The notes under the pieces were generated by a model. It had not been told where the DNA came from. It ran no database searches and saw only the letters and a program-made list of their open reading frames with translations. Below are positions 25,921-34,623 of a stretch of DNA of 64,000 nt, piece after piece (positions within the stretch are counted from its first letter, which is position 1; every line of letters starts with the position of its first letter). This DNA comes from Alphaproteobacteria bacterium. Lineage in GTDB: Bacteria; Pseudomonadota; Alphaproteobacteria; UBA8366; Aestuariispiraceae. The stretch is from contig JANSXE010000005.1 in the NCBI GenBank assembly GCA_024743195.1, positions 248,001 through 312,000 of the forward strand, read 5' to 3'. The position numbers and the translations under genes were made by a program.

Positions 25921-26856
25921 TTAATCGAACAGGCTGGAAACCGATTTCTCTTCAGAAATCCGGCGGATCGCCTCGGCAAGAAGCGGGGCGATCGTCACCT
26001 GACGCACGGTCTGGGAGACGCGCACCGCCTCCGTCGCCATGATCGAATCGGTGATGACCAGGGATTCCAGCGGCGAGGCGGACACCCGCGCCACCGCGCC
26101 GCCGGACAGCACCCCGTGCGTGACGTAGGCCGAGACCGACTTGGCGCCCGCGTCGATCAGCGCCTGGGCCGCGTTGCACAGCGTGCCGGCGCTGTCGACG
26201 ATGTCGTCGATCAAGACGCAGCGCCGGCCTTCCGGCTCGCCGATGATGTTCATCACCTCGGAATGGCCGGCCTTCTCGCGCCGTTTGTCGATGATGGCGA
26301 GGTCGCACTCCATGCGCTTGGCGAGCGAGCGCGCGCGCACCACGCCGCCCACGTCGGGGGAGACGACCAGCATCTCCTCATCGCCGTTCATCTGCTCCTG
26401 CAAGTCGCTGTGCAGCACCGGCAGGGCGAAGAGGTTGTCCGTCGGGACTTCGAAGAAGCCTTGGATCTGGCCGGCGTGCAGATCGATCGTCAGCACCCGG
26501 TTGGCGCCCGCCTTCTCGATCAGGTTCGCGACCAGCTTGGCGGAGATCGGCGTGCGCGGGCCGGTCTTGCGATCCTGGCGCGCGTAGCCGTAATAGGGGA
26601 TGACCGCGGTGATGCGCCGGGCCGAGCCGCGGCGCAGCGCGTCGATCATCACCAGCAGCTCCATCAGATTGTCGTTTGCGGGGAAGTTCGTCGACTGCAT
26701 GACGAACACGTCCTCGCCGCGCACGTTCTCCAGGATCTCGACGAAGATCTCCATGTCGGAGAACCGTCGGATCGACGCCTTGGTCAGCGGCACGTTGAGA
26801 TAGGCGGAGATGGCCTCGGCCAGCGGCCGATTGGAGTTCCCAGCGAGGATCTTCAT
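25921..26856 (-). CDS. prs: Ribose-phosphate pyrophosphokinase
   Basis: A 311-residue PRPP synthetase, making phosphoribosyl pyrophosphate from ribose 5-phosphate and ATP for nucleotides, His, Trp and NAD. Visible motifs: [19 protein letters not shown] site YARQDRK, the divalent-cation signature region [18 protein letters not shown], the flexible-loop region [19 protein letters not shown], and the PRPP loop [17 protein letters not shown]. The length is standard for class I. A good sigma-70 promoter lies about 110 bp upstream, and a hairpin separates it from rplY. Confidence 0.97.
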   Translation of the reverse strand: MKILAGNSNRPLAEAISAYLNVPLTKASIRRFSDMEIFVEILENVRGEDVFVMQSTNFPANDNLMELLVMIDALRRGSARRITAVIPYYGYARQDRKTGPRTPISAKLVANLIEKAGANRVLTIDLHAGQIQGFFEVPTDNLFALPVLHSDLQEQMNGDEEMLVVSPDVGGVVRARSLAKRMECDLAIIDKRREKAGHSEVMNIIGEPEGRRCVLIDDIVDSAGTLCNAAQALIDAGAKSVSAYVTHGVLSGGAVARVSASPLESLVITDSIMATEAVRVSQTVRQVTIAPLLAEAIRRISEEKSVSSLFD

Positions 26857-26972
26857 GCGGTGCGGTTCCCCAAAGCGGCGATCGCGGCTCGATCGGAGCG
26901 CTGCGCAACGTCGACCGCTGCGGCCGACCCTCCCACTCTGTCCGCGCAGCCTGCGTCCGCGACGCGGTCGAT

Positions 26973-27001
26973 CCTATATCAAGGCGGTCCCAGAGTGTAA
27001 A
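26973..27001 (-). promoter_or_regulatory. Sigma-70-type promoter for prs
   Basis: On the minus strand, TTTACA (complement of 26996-27001), a 17-bp spacer and TATAGG (complement of 26973-26978) form a near-consensus promoter. The transcript would start near 26966, leaving a leader of about 110 bases before the prs ATG. Confidence 0.65.
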
Positions 27002-27034
27002 CGCCCCGGGACCGCGTACGCCCGTTTGCGCAGC

Positions 27035-27904
27035 CTATTGCGACCCGAGACTGCGCGCCACCGCATCCGCGACCGGATAGGCGATGTCGTAGGCGAGCGG
27101 GCCGAAGCCGTCGCGCACCGGGTCGCCGGGCGCCGCGTTGTTCTGGATGAGCGAGCCGACCACGGCCCCGTCGGCGTCCAGGAGCCACCATTCGATCGTC
27201 ACCGGCGTCGACGCGCCGTCGCCCGGGTCCCGGGTCGGGGCCGCGTCGAGGCGGCCCTGGATCAGAAGCGTCGCCTCGGCCGCGTCGTCGGTCAACGGCG
27301 CGCCCAGATCGTCGAGCAACGCCGTCAGCGCCCGCTGCAGCTCCCGCGCCGGGCGCGCGGCCGGCCCCTCGACCTCCATCACATGCACGGCCTCGGGCCG
27401 CGCCGGCCCCTGATCGGCCGCGGCGGCCGCGCGCAGGGACGCCGGGGTGAGCGCGCGCGACACCGCCGCCGACGCCTCGGCCGCGAGCGCCGCGATCACC
27501 GCGTCGTCGCCGGCGTCGAACGCCGCGCGCTGGGCGTCGGCTTGGACCCGGCCGGTCTCGACCGTCTCGCCCGTCGGGTCGCTCAGCCGCCAGACGTAGG
27601 CGGCGGCGCCGGCGCGCCAGTCGACGGCGCCTTCCAACAGATAACCGCCGGTAAGGGCCGGGCCGCTCGACGCCGGCACCCCCGCCCAGCGCAGCCGCTC
27701 CGCCGTGCGGTCGGCCAGCGGACCGGTCAGCGCGGGCGGGCCCGCCTGCGCCGGCGCGACGGTGACGCCGACGCTGTCCGGCAGGGCGAGGAGGGGATTG
27801 GCCGCGCGGTCCGGGGCCGCCTGTTTGAAGGGGGTGGGAACGGGTCCGCAGGCCGCCGCGAGAAGCAACAGCGCCAGGGCGGCCATCCGGCTAGAGCAGG
27901 ACAC
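27035..27904 (-). CDS. Putative lipoprotein, unknown function
   Basis: No characterised family is recognised. The N-terminus has a lipoprotein signal (SSRMAALALLLLAAAC-G, lipobox LAAAC with Cys19 from the GTG start). The mature protein of about 270 residues is Ala/Asp/Pro-rich with alternating segments such as VTVAPAQAGPPALTGPLADR, YVWRLSDPTGETVETGRV and IEWWLLDADGAVVGSLIQNN, suggesting a beta-rich periplasmic or outer-membrane-attached protein. The GTG at 27904 supplies an Arg for the n-region and overlaps a tiny upstream reading frame; an ATG at 27886 is the alternative. It closes the hldD-lgt-MidA-pgeF-M24 gene string. Confidence 0.65.
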   Translation of the reverse strand: MSCSSRMAALALLLLAAACGPVPTPFKQAAPDRAANPLLALPDSVGVTVAPAQAGPPALTGPLADRTAERLRWAGVPASSGPALTGGYLLEGAVDWRAGAAAYVWRLSDPTGETVETGRVQADAQRAAFDAGDDAVIAALAAEASAAVSRALTPASLRAAAAADQGPARPEAVHVMEVEGPAARPARELQRALTALLDDLGAPLTDDAAEATLLIQGRLDAAPTRDPGDGASTPVTIEWWLLDADGAVVGSLIQNNAAPGDPVRDGFGPLAYDIAYPVADAVARSLGSQ

Positions 27905-27959
27905 AGCCCACCATCATCAACAGCAGGAAGAGGCCCGTCATCTGGATCAGCCACGGCAT
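27891..27959 (-). CDS. Possible 22-residue membrane peptide (small ORF)
   Basis: Between the M24 gene and the lipoprotein gene, an ATG at 27959 opens 22 codons: MPWLIQMTGLFLLLMMVGCV then two Leu and TAG. The product would be one hydrophobic helix with a Cys. A purine-rich AGGGCGGA precedes it by a few bases, and its end overlaps the GTG start of the lipoprotein gene in another frame, so it could be a coupling leader or a genuine small membrane protein. There is no homology evidence. Confidence 0.35.
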   Translation of the reverse strand: MPWLIQMTGLFLLLMMVGCVLL

Positions 27960-27974
27960 CGGTCCGCCCTTCGC

Positions 27975-29126
27975 CTAGCGCACGACGAGGTCGAGCGGAC
28001 GTTGGGACAGCACGTCCGCCCCGCGCTCGCCGACCAACGAACTGCGGCCGAGCGTCATCGCCAGCCCCGCGTCCGAATTGGCGATGATGATATGGATGAA
28101 GAAGACCATGCCCGGCTTCAGCTCCACCGGATTGCCGGCGTAGAACATCGGCCAGTCCATCCAGTTCGGCGCGAAACAGGTCCCCATGGCGTAGCCGCAG
28201 GCGTTCATCCGGTGCGCCTGAAGCCCATGCGCGTCGAGGACGCGGGCGTGCGCCTCGAACACCTCGCCCATCGCGGCGCCGGGCTTCAGCGCCTCTTCGC
28301 AGGCGAGCAGGGCCTCCTGCGCCGCGGCGTGCATCGCCTTGTGCGCGTCGGACGGCGCGCCCACCAGGAAGGTGTTCATCATGGCCGCATGGTAATGACG
28401 GTAGACGCCGGCCCATTCCAGCGTCAGCTGGTCCTGCGGGTCGAGCCTCCGCCGGCCGGCCTTGTAGCGACACAGCAGCGCGTCGCGGCCCGAGCCGATG
28501 ATGAACTCGTTGCCGGCATAGTCGCCGCCGCCTTCGAACACGGCGCCCTGCATGGCGGCGAGGATCGCGCCCTCGTCGGCGCCGGGGCCGGTCAACGCGA
28601 CCGCGCGGTCATAGGCGTCGTCGGCCAGTTCCGCCGCGCGGCGGACATAGGCGAGTTCGGCCTCGCTCTTCACCAGCCGCAGGCGCGAGACGAGCGTCGA
28701 GGCGTCCTCCAGATCGCAGAAGCCGTCCAGCGCATGCTCCAGCCGCCGGCCGTTGGCGGCGGTCAGGCCGTAGCTCTCCCACTCGACGCCCAGCTTCTTG
28801 CCGGACAGGCGCCGCTGGTGCAGCAGGTCGCGCAGCTCGCGCGCCGGATTGACGCCCTCCCGGTCGACCCAAACATGGATTTCCTCGACGACGCTGGTGT
28901 GCTGCGCCTGGCGCAGGTCCGGCGCGCGGGTCATCAGGAACATGTCCCCGTCGGCCCCGAGATAGAGGCACTGGAAATAGACGAAGCCGAAGGTGTCGTA
29001 GCCGGTCAGCCAATACATCGACTCCTGCCGGAAGATCAGCAGCCCGTCGAGCCCGTCCCGCGCCATCGCCCGGCACGCCGCCGCCCGGCGTCCGGCCAGT
29101 TCGTCCTCGGTGAAATGGATCGCCAT
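27975..29126 (-). CDS. M24-fold (creatinase/aminopeptidase P-like) hydrolase lacking the metal site
   Basis: A 383-residue pita-bread protein with an N-terminal creatinase-type domain (MYWLTGYDTFGFVYFQ) and a C-terminal M24 catalytic domain. The five metal ligands of M24 peptidases seem missing: the first Asp position is Glu237 in LTLEWAG, the Asp of the S-D-x-T-R-T-F motif is Ala in HAAMMNTF (246-253), the GHGIG-type His region reads NACGYAMG (308-315), the TIEP-type Glu region reads FIHII, and the final Glu region has none in place. It may therefore act like metal-independent creatinase or DoeA-type hydrolases on a small C-N bond, or be inactive. It lies 88 bp after pgeF in the same direction. 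Confidence 0.75.
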   Translation of the reverse strand: MAIHFTEDELAGRRAAACRAMARDGLDGLLIFRQESMYWLTGYDTFGFVYFQCLYLGADGDMFLMTRAPDLRQAQHTSVVEEIHVWVDREGVNPARELRDLLHQRRLSGKKLGVEWESYGLTAANGRRLEHALDGFCDLEDASTLVSRLRLVKSEAELAYVRRAAELADDAYDRAVALTGPGADEGAILAAMQGAVFEGGGDYAGNEFIIGSGRDALLCRYKAGRRRLDPQDQLTLEWAGVYRHYHAAMMNTFLVGAPSDAHKAMHAAAQEALLACEEALKPGAAMGEVFEAHARVLDAHGLQAHRMNACGYAMGTCFAPNWMDWPMFYAGNPVELKPGMVFFIHIIIANSDAGLAMTLGRSSLVGERGADVLSQRPLDLVVR

Positions 29127-29214
29127 CGGGTGCGCCTCGCCCTCGCCTGAAACTCCGCGGTGACGGTAGGTCGCCCGGGGCCTGCGGGCAAGTCAAAGCC
29201 CCCCTCTCCGGACG

Positions 29215-30033
29215 CTATTCGGCCAGCAGGATCGCGGAGAGCTGGCGGCCGTAGTCGGGCTCGCCGCGCTGGGTGGCGCGGCGGTAGCTGTAGAAGCGGG
29301 CGGCGTCCGGTAGGGTGTCGTGCGCGCAGGTTCGGTCCACGACGGCGAGGCCCAGCCCCTCCAGATGCGCGGCGACGAAGCCCGGCAGGTCGAACAGATG
29401 CTTCTGCGCGGCCGGCGCGGGCGCAAAGAAGCGCAGGCTCTCCGGATGCTCTTCCGCGAAGCGGGCGTGGAACTCCGGCCCCACCTCGTAGGAGGGCTGA
29501 TGGATCGTCGGGCCGAGGGCGGCGCGGATGCGCGACCGCCGGGCGCCCAAGCGCTCCATCGCCTCCACCGTCGCGGCCCCGACGCCGAGACAGGCGCCCT
29601 TCCAGCCGCTGTGCGCGGCGCCGATCACCCCGGCGGCCGCGTCCGCGAACAGGATCGGCGCGCAGTCGGCCGTCAGGATCCCCAGCGCGATCCCCGGCCG
29701 GTCGGTAACCAGCGCGTCGGCCTTCGGATTGTCCGCGCGCGGCCAGGGCGCGTCCACCGCGGCGACGGCGCGGCCGTGCACCTGATGGACGGTGACGAGC
29801 GGCGGCGGCGCCTCGGCCAGCGCGGCCATCGCGCGCCGCCGATTCTCCGCCACCGCATCCGCCGCGTCGTCGGAGCCGAAGCCGACATTCAGCCCGGCGT
29901 GAATCCCGCGCGAGACCCCGCCGCGGCGCGTGAAGAAGGCGGCGCGCACCGACCCGCCAACGAGCGCCGGCGGCTCCAGGAGCTCGACCGACTCGGCGGA
30001 TCGGCCAGCGTTCGGAACGGGAGTTGGCTCCAT
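29215..30033 (-). CDS. pgeF: Purine nucleoside phosphorylase / peptidoglycan editing factor (laccase-domain)
   Basis: A 272-residue YfiH/DUF152 protein. It has FFTRRGGVSRGIHAGLNVGF, the first His ligand in TVHQVHG, the Cys ligand in LTADCAPILF and the second His in GAAHSGWKG, the zinc/copper site of the family. Members are reported both to phosphorolyse nucleosides and to prevent mis-incorporation into peptidoglycan. Its start overlaps the MidA-like gene's stop (TGATG), so the two are coupled. The lgt-MidA-pgeF order is typical of alphaproteobacteria. Confidence 0.93.
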   Translation of the reverse strand: MEPTPVPNAGRSAESVELLEPPALVGGSVRAAFFTRRGGVSRGIHAGLNVGFGSDDAADAVAENRRRAMAALAEAPPPLVTVHQVHGRAVAAVDAPWPRADNPKADALVTDRPGIALGILTADCAPILFADAAAGVIGAAHSGWKGACLGVGAATVEAMERLGARRSRIRAALGPTIHQPSYEVGPEFHARFAEEHPESLRFFAPAPAAQKHLFDLPGFVAAHLEGLGLAVVDRTCAHDTLPDAARFYSYRRATQRGEPDYGRQLSAILLAE

Positions 30034-31130
30034 CAGCCCTCCAAGCCGGGCAGCGGCGGCGTCTGCGGGGCCGCGACGCCCAGCACCTTGAAGAGAGAGC
30101 CCATCGCGCCCTCTCCGATCAGCCGGTCCCGCGCGGCGGCGACCGCCGCCGGGTCGCCGGCCCTGGCGAGCGCGGCGGCCCGCATCTCGATCCCCAGCGC
30201 GCGCAGGAAATCGCCCTGCGCCGCGAGCGGCGCCGCGCGGCAGCCGGCCTCCGAGAACGCGCGGGCCAGCGCCTCGAAATCCACATGCGCGGTCAGATCG
30301 GCCTCTCCGGGACGATCCAGGACGTCAGAATAGCGGTGCGCGGCCACCGCCTGCAACGTGTCCCCGGGGGCGCTGAGCCCATGGCCGTAATCGACGATCA
30401 GCGCCGCCCCGCCGTCCGCCGCCAGCCGCCGGGCGAGCGCGCCGGCGACGCCCCAGGCGACGGGCGCGATCTCCACCACGTCGTCGGGCGCCGCGGCGCG
30501 GGCCGCGGCCTCGGGGATCAGCGCCGCCGCCGGCCCCGGGCCGGGGGCGAGGGTCCAGGCGAGCGCGTCGGTCTCGGGATCGAGCCCCACCAGCACCTCC
30601 CGCCAACCGGCCTCGGTCCGGCGCAGCTGGCGGATCGGCAGCGCGTCAAAGAACTCGTTGGCGACGATTAAGAGGGGCGCGCCGTCCTCCGGAATCGCGG
30701 CGACGCCGTCCGCCCAGCCGATCGGGACGGTCTCGTCGGCCAGCGTCTTTTCCTGCGCCGCACGCAGCGCCGGGCTCGTCTCCACCAGGGTGACGCGGAG
30801 CGCCTCGCGGAAACCCGGCGCCATGGCCCCCGCGCGCAGCAGGTCCGCCATCAGCGTGCCGCGCCCCGGCCCCAGTTCGACCAGCCGCACCGCATCGGGC
30901 GCGCCCATCTGGCGCCAGACCTCGGCGCACCAGAGGCCGATCAGCTCGCCGAACATCTGGCTGATCTCCGGCGCGGTGGTGAAGTCGCCGGCCGCGCCCA
31001 GCGGATCGCGGGTGGTGTAGTAGCCGTGCGTGGGGTCGCCGAGGGCGGCCGCCATGAAGTCGGCCACGGTCATCGGCCCGTCGAGCGCGATCCGCCGCTT
31101 CAGGCGTTCGGCGAGCGGCGTCTCAGCCAT
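30033..31130 (-). CDS. MidA/NDUFAF7-family SAM-dependent methyltransferase
   Basis: A 365-residue class I methyltransferase. The N-terminus MTVADFMAAALGDPTHGYYT is the family hallmark, DFTTAPEISQMFGELIG follows, and the SAM-binding loop is LVELGPGRGTLMADLLR; NEFFDALPIRQ is also conserved. The mitochondrial homologue NDUFAF7/MidA methylates an Arg of a complex I subunit, so a role in NADH dehydrogenase assembly is likely but inferred. It overlaps lgt by eight bases upstream and pgeF by the TGATG junction downstream, within one operon. Confidence 0.92.
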   Translation of the reverse strand: MAETPLAERLKRRIALDGPMTVADFMAAALGDPTHGYYTTRDPLGAAGDFTTAPEISQMFGELIGLWCAEVWRQMGAPDAVRLVELGPGRGTLMADLLRAGAMAPGFREALRVTLVETSPALRAAQEKTLADETVPIGWADGVAAIPEDGAPLLIVANEFFDALPIRQLRRTEAGWREVLVGLDPETDALAWTLAPGPGPAAALIPEAAARAAAPDDVVEIAPVAWGVAGALARRLAADGGAALIVDYGHGLSAPGDTLQAVAAHRYSDVLDRPGEADLTAHVDFEALARAFSEAGCRAAPLAAQGDFLRALGIEMRAAALARAGDPAAVAAARDRLIGEGAMGSLFKVLGVAAPQTPPLPGLEG

Positions 31131-31959
31131 CGGCGCGGCGCGCGCCGCCCGCCGCCGGCGCCGACAGCGCCGGCCGGGAGAAGGCCCGCCAGACCAGGTA
31201 AAGCCCGCCCAGCAGCATCGGCAGCGACAGGAGCTGGCCGTAGGTCACCCAGTCCGGCAGCCCGGCGAGCGGCACTTCCGGCGCGCGGAAAAATTCCGCG
31301 ATCGTGCGCCCGACGGCGTAGCCGACAAGGAACAGCCCCGAGATCAAACCCGGGCGTCTGAGCCCGCCCCAGAACCGCAAGGCCGCCAGCACCAACGCGA
31401 ACAGGACAAGCCCTTCAAGCGCCGCCTCGTAGAGCTGGCTGGGATGGCGCGGCAGGTCGCCGGCGCGCGGGAACACCACGGCCCAGGCGACATCGGTCGG
31501 CCGGCCCCAATGCTCGCCGTTGATGAAGTTGGCGACGCGGCCGAGGAAGATTCCGATCGGCGCGCCCGCGCAGACGATGTCGGTGAGCGAGAAGAGCGGC
31601 AGCCGATTGACCTTGACGAAGATCAGCATCGCGGCCAGCACGCCCAGCAGGCCGCCGTGGAACGACATGCCGCCCTTCCAGACCTTCACGATCTCGGCCG
31701 GGTTGGCGAGATAGTAGCCGGGATCGTAGAACAGCACCTGCCCCAGCCGCCCGCCGACGATGACCGCCACGATGGCCCAGGTCAGGAAGCGGTCGATATG
31801 GTCGGGCGCGATCCCGAGCGGGCTTTGCGCCGCCAGCCGCATGCCCCAGCGCCACGCCGCCAACAGCCCGACGATGTAGGCGAGCGCGTACCAGCGGATC
31901 GCGATCGGGCCGAGTTGGATCGCGACGGGATCGATGTCGTGGATGTAGAACGCCTCCAT
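31123..31959 (-). CDS. lgt: Prolipoprotein diacylglyceryl transferase
   Basis: A 278-residue, seven-helix inner-membrane enzyme transferring diacylglycerol from phosphatidylglycerol to the lipobox Cys. It carries the signature GRVANFINGEHWGRPTDV at 140-157 (Arg141 and Asn144 equivalent to essential E. coli residues) and SFHGG (99-103) with the conserved His101. The ATG at 31959 has a GGAAGGA about ten bases upstream and gives the normal N-terminus; a much longer in-frame extension is unlikely. It starts 30 bp after hldD and overlaps the MidA-like gene. It would process the lipoprotein encoded at the end of this operon. Confidence 0.96.
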   Translation of the reverse strand: MEAFYIHDIDPVAIQLGPIAIRWYALAYIVGLLAAWRWGMRLAAQSPLGIAPDHIDRFLTWAIVAVIVGGRLGQVLFYDPGYYLANPAEIVKVWKGGMSFHGGLLGVLAAMLIFVKVNRLPLFSLTDIVCAGAPIGIFLGRVANFINGEHWGRPTDVAWAVVFPRAGDLPRHPSQLYEAALEGLVLFALVLAALRFWGGLRRPGLISGLFLVGYAVGRTIAEFFRAPEVPLAGLPDWVTYGQLLSLPMLLGGLYLVWRAFSRPALSAPAAGGARRADG

Positions 31960-31988
31960 CGGCGCCGGTCCTTCCGGGCTGGATCGCC

Positions 31989-32972
31989 TCAGCGATAGGG
32001 GTCGTCCGTCGCCAGATACTCGCGCACATAGGCGGCCGCGCCGTCCTCCAGCGCGGTCGACGGCGCATCGTAGCCGGCGGCGCGCAGCCGCTCCATCTTC
32101 GCCTCGGTGAAATACTGGTAGTGGCGGCGGATCGCCTCCGGCGTGTCGACATAATCGATCTCCGGCGCGACGCCCAGGGCGGCGAACACGGCCTCCGCCA
32201 GGTCCTTGAAGCTGCGCGCCCGGCCGCTGCCGCAATTGAAGACGCCGCTAACGGTTCCGACGTCGTAGAGCCAGAGCATCACCGACACGCAGTCGCCGAC
32301 CCAGACGAAGTCGCGCATCTGTCCGCCGTCCGGATAGTCGGGATGATGCGACTTGAAGAGCGTGACCCGGCCGCGCTCGCGCACCTGTTCGAACAGCTGA
32401 TGGGCGACGGAGCGTTGGCCGCCCTTATGATACTCGTTGGGTCCGTAGACATTGAAGAACTTCAGGCCCGCCCATTGCGGCGGCGCGGCCCCCTGCTCCG
32501 CCAGCCGCACCGCGTTGCGGTCGAACAACTGCTTCGACCAGCCATAGGGGTTCAACGGGCGCAGCGCAGCCAGCGCGTCCGGCGCATTGTCGTCGTCGAA
32601 GCCCTGCGCGCCGTCGCCGTAGGTCGCCGCCGAGGAGGCGTAGATCAGGCGCACGTCGTTCTCCGCGCACCAGTACCAGAGCCGCATCGACAGCGTGAAG
32701 TTGCTGTCCAGGATGTGGTCGACGTCGCTCTCCACGGTGGAGCTGACCGCGCCCATGTGGAAGATGCAGGAGACGGCCGAGCCGTTCTCCGCCAGCCAGT
32801 CCATCAGCCCGTCGGGCGGGATGACCGCGGCGACCGGGTGCTTCGCCAGATTGCGCCATTTCTCGCCGGCGCCGAAATGATCGCACACGGCGATCGGCCC
32901 GAGACCGCGCGCGCCCAGCGCGGCGACGAGGTTCGAACCGATGAATCCGGCCCCGCCGGTGACGAGCAGCAT
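31989..32972 (-). CDS. hldD: ADP-L-glycero-D-manno-heptose 6-epimerase
   Basis: A 327-residue short-chain dehydrogenase-fold epimerase making the L,D-heptose of the LPS core. NADP site LLVTGGAGFIGSNLV at the N-terminus; catalytic SSAATYG (Ser113/114) and YGWSK with Tyr143 and Lys147; FNVYGPNEYHKGGQ is the HldD-specific block. I use the ATG at 32972, which has GGGAG eight bases upstream, rather than the ATG seven codons earlier. It heads the minus-strand operon continuing to lgt and is divergent from ubiK. Confidence 0.95.
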   Translation of the reverse strand: MLLVTGGAGFIGSNLVAALGARGLGPIAVCDHFGAGEKWRNLAKHPVAAVIPPDGLMDWLAENGSAVSCIFHMGAVSSTVESDVDHILDSNFTLSMRLWYWCAENDVRLIYASSAATYGDGAQGFDDDNAPDALAALRPLNPYGWSKQLFDRNAVRLAEQGAAPPQWAGLKFFNVYGPNEYHKGGQRSVAHQLFEQVRERGRVTLFKSHHPDYPDGGQMRDFVWVGDCVSVMLWLYDVGTVSGVFNCGSGRARSFKDLAEAVFAALGVAPEIDYVDTPEAIRRHYQYFTEAKMERLRAAGYDAPSTALEDGAAAYVREYLATDDPYR

Positions 32973-33046
32973 GAGGGTCGCTCCCTGAGACATCCAATCC
33001 GCCCATCCATACGCCGCGTCCCTGGCGCCCGCAAGGCGGCGCCCAG

Positions 33047-33082
33047 TCGCGGCGCCGGATCGCGGCGCCGGATCGCGGCGCG
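33047..33082. repeat. 13-bp tandem repeat in the hldD-ubiK intergenic region
   Basis: TCGCGGCGCCGGA occurs at 33047-33059 and 33060-33072 with a partial third copy (33073-33082). It lies just upstream of the ubiK promoter. Confidence 0.8.
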
Positions 33083-33083
33083 A

Positions 33084-33111
33084 TTGCCGAGGCGGGGCGC
33101 CCCTCTATATG
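33084..33111 (+). promoter_or_regulatory. Probable ubiK promoter
   Basis: TTGCCG (33084-33089), a 16-bp spacer and TATATG (33106-33111) lie 45 bp upstream of the ubiK ATG. Confidence 0.5.
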
Positions 33112-33156
33112 GTGGGGTAATCGGCAGTCCCGACGCGACGAGCGGAGCCCCTACGC

Positions 33157-33546
33157 ATGCAGACCAAGAGCAAACTGTTCGACGACATGGCCCGCGTGGC
33201 GAGCGGCGCGGCCGGCGCCCTGTCCGGCGTCCGGCACGAGGTGGAGGGGATCGTCAAGCAGCGCCTCGAACGCGTGCTGGCCGATATGGATCTGGTCACC
33301 CGCGACGAGTTCGAGGCCGTGCGCGAGGTCGCCGCAAAAGCCCGCCTGGAGCAGGAGGCGCTGGAGAAGCGCGTCGCAACGCTGGAGGCCGAGCTTTCGC
33401 AAGCCGCGACGCCGAAGGCCGCCGCGCCGCGCAAGGCCGAGGCCAAGAGCCGCGCGAAGAAGGCGGCGGCCAAGAAAACGGCGGCCAAGAAAACCACCGC
33501 CCAAAAGCCCGCCGACCCGCCGGCGAACGACCCCGCTGCGGACTGA
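33157..33546 (+). CDS. ubiK: Ubiquinone biosynthesis accessory factor UbiK (BMFP family)
   Basis: A 129-residue small protein. The N-terminal half matches the YqiC/BMFP family: an amphipathic start (KLFDDMARVASGAAGALSGV), HEVEGIVKQRLERVLADMDLV, VTRDEFEAVREVAAKAR and a coiled coil with EALEKRVATLEAEL. In E. coli UbiK assists the aerobic ubiquinone complex through membrane lipids. The C-terminal 40 residues are a Lys/Ala-rich tail (AKKAAAKKTAAKKTTA), probably disordered and basic. It is divergent from hldD-lgt, a common alphaproteobacterial arrangement. Confidence 0.9.
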   Translation: MQTKSKLFDDMARVASGAAGALSGVRHEVEGIVKQRLERVLADMDLVTRDEFEAVREVAAKARLEQEALEKRVATLEAELSQAATPKAAAPRKAEAKSRAKKAAAKKTAAKKTTAQKPADPPANDPAAD

Positions 33547-33585
33547 GCGGCGATCCGGCGGGCCGACGCCCGCGTATTCCTCCTC

Positions 33586-34623
33586 ATGACCCAACGCCTC
33601 ATTGCGGCGGTCCGCACCTGCGCCGCCGGACTCGTTCTTCTGCCGTTGCTGATCGGCGCCGCCCTTGCCGAGGCGCCGACTGCCGCGCCCGCCGGCGGTT
33701 GGCGGACGGAGATCCTGCGCGACCATCCGCTGACCGGCCGCCTCTACGACCTCACCGCCGAACGCTTCGCCGATCATGTGACGGTCCTGGACGATTTGGC
33801 CGGCGCGCGCTTCGTGTTGTTGGGGGAGAAGCACGACAATCCCGACCATCACGCGCTGCAGGCGGAGATCGTGCGCCGGCTCGGGCGCGAAGACGGCTTC
33901 GCGGCCGTGGTCTTCGAGATGCTCTCGCCCGAGCAAGCCGACGCCCTGCCGGCGCGCGGGGCCGCCGGCGTCGACCTGGACGCCTTGGCTCAGGCGATCG
34001 AGTGGGAGACCCGCGGCTGGCCGGACTGGCCCGCCTATCGGGCGATCTTCGCCGAGGCGCTGGCGGCGCGGATGGCTCTGCGCCCCGGCAACCCGCGGCG
34101 CGAGGCGGTGCTTGCGACGGTGCGAGAGGGGCTCGCCGCCGCCATGGACGAGGCGGAGCGCGCGCGATTCGCCCTCGACCGGCCGCTCGATCCGGCGGAC
34201 GCCGCGCGGCTGCTCGATCAGATCGAGGCCGCGCATTGCGGCTATGCGCCGCGCGACCGGTTGGCCCCGATGGTCGACGCGCAGCGGCTGAAGGACGCCG
34301 CGCTGGCCGACGCGCTGATCGCGGCGTCGGCCGAAGACGGCCCGGCCGTGCTGATCGCCGGCGGCGGCCATGTCCGGCGCGATTGGGCGGCGCCGCTCTA
34401 TCTCGCCCGGCGCGGCGCGGCGGAGAGCCGCATCCTGCTGTTCGTCGAGGTCGCGCCGGAGAGCGAGGACCCCGCCGCCTACGCCCCGCGCGACTCGACC
34501 GGATCGCCGGCCGCGGATTATCTCTGGTTCACGCCGCGCGTCGACCTCGACGATCCCTGCGCCCGATTCGCGCAGCAGCTCGAGCGCATGAAGACCTCGG
34601 GCGACCCGCCCGCCCCAGAGTGA
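33586..34623 (+). CDS. ChaN-family secreted protein
   Basis: A 345-residue protein with an N-terminal signal sequence (hydrophobic VRTCAAGLVLLPLLIGAALA) and a ChaN/haem-binding uptake domain: ARFVLLGEKHDNPDHHALQAEI, VVFEMLSPEQ, HCGYAPRDRLAPMVDAQRLKDAALA and LIAGGGHVRRDWAAPLYL. The family is associated with haem binding and iron acquisition, and is related to the EreA/ChaN fold. His residues in KHDNPDHH and HCGY are candidate ligands. The stop codon falls inside the first unit of a 15-bp tandem repeat. It lies 39 bp after ubiK, probably co-transcribed. Confidence 0.85.
   Translation: MTQRLIAAVRTCAAGLVLLPLLIGAALAEAPTAAPAGGWRTEILRDHPLTGRLYDLTAERFADHVTVLDDLAGARFVLLGEKHDNPDHHALQAEIVRRLGREDGFAAVVFEMLSPEQADALPARGAAGVDLDALAQAIEWETRGWPDWPAYRAIFAEALAARMALRPGNPRREAVLATVREGLAAAMDEAERARFALDRPLDPADAARLLDQIEAAHCGYAPRDRLAPMVDAQRLKDAALADALIAASAEDGPAVLIAGGGHVRRDWAAPLYLARRGAAESRILLFVEVAPESEDPAAYAPRDSTGSPAADYLWFTPRVDLDDPCARFAQQLERMKTSGDPPAPE

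Noticed and set aside
32930-32945. GGTTCGAACC resembling a tRNA T-loop
   Set aside because: It lies inside hldD coding sequence and no acceptor or anticodon stems surround it.
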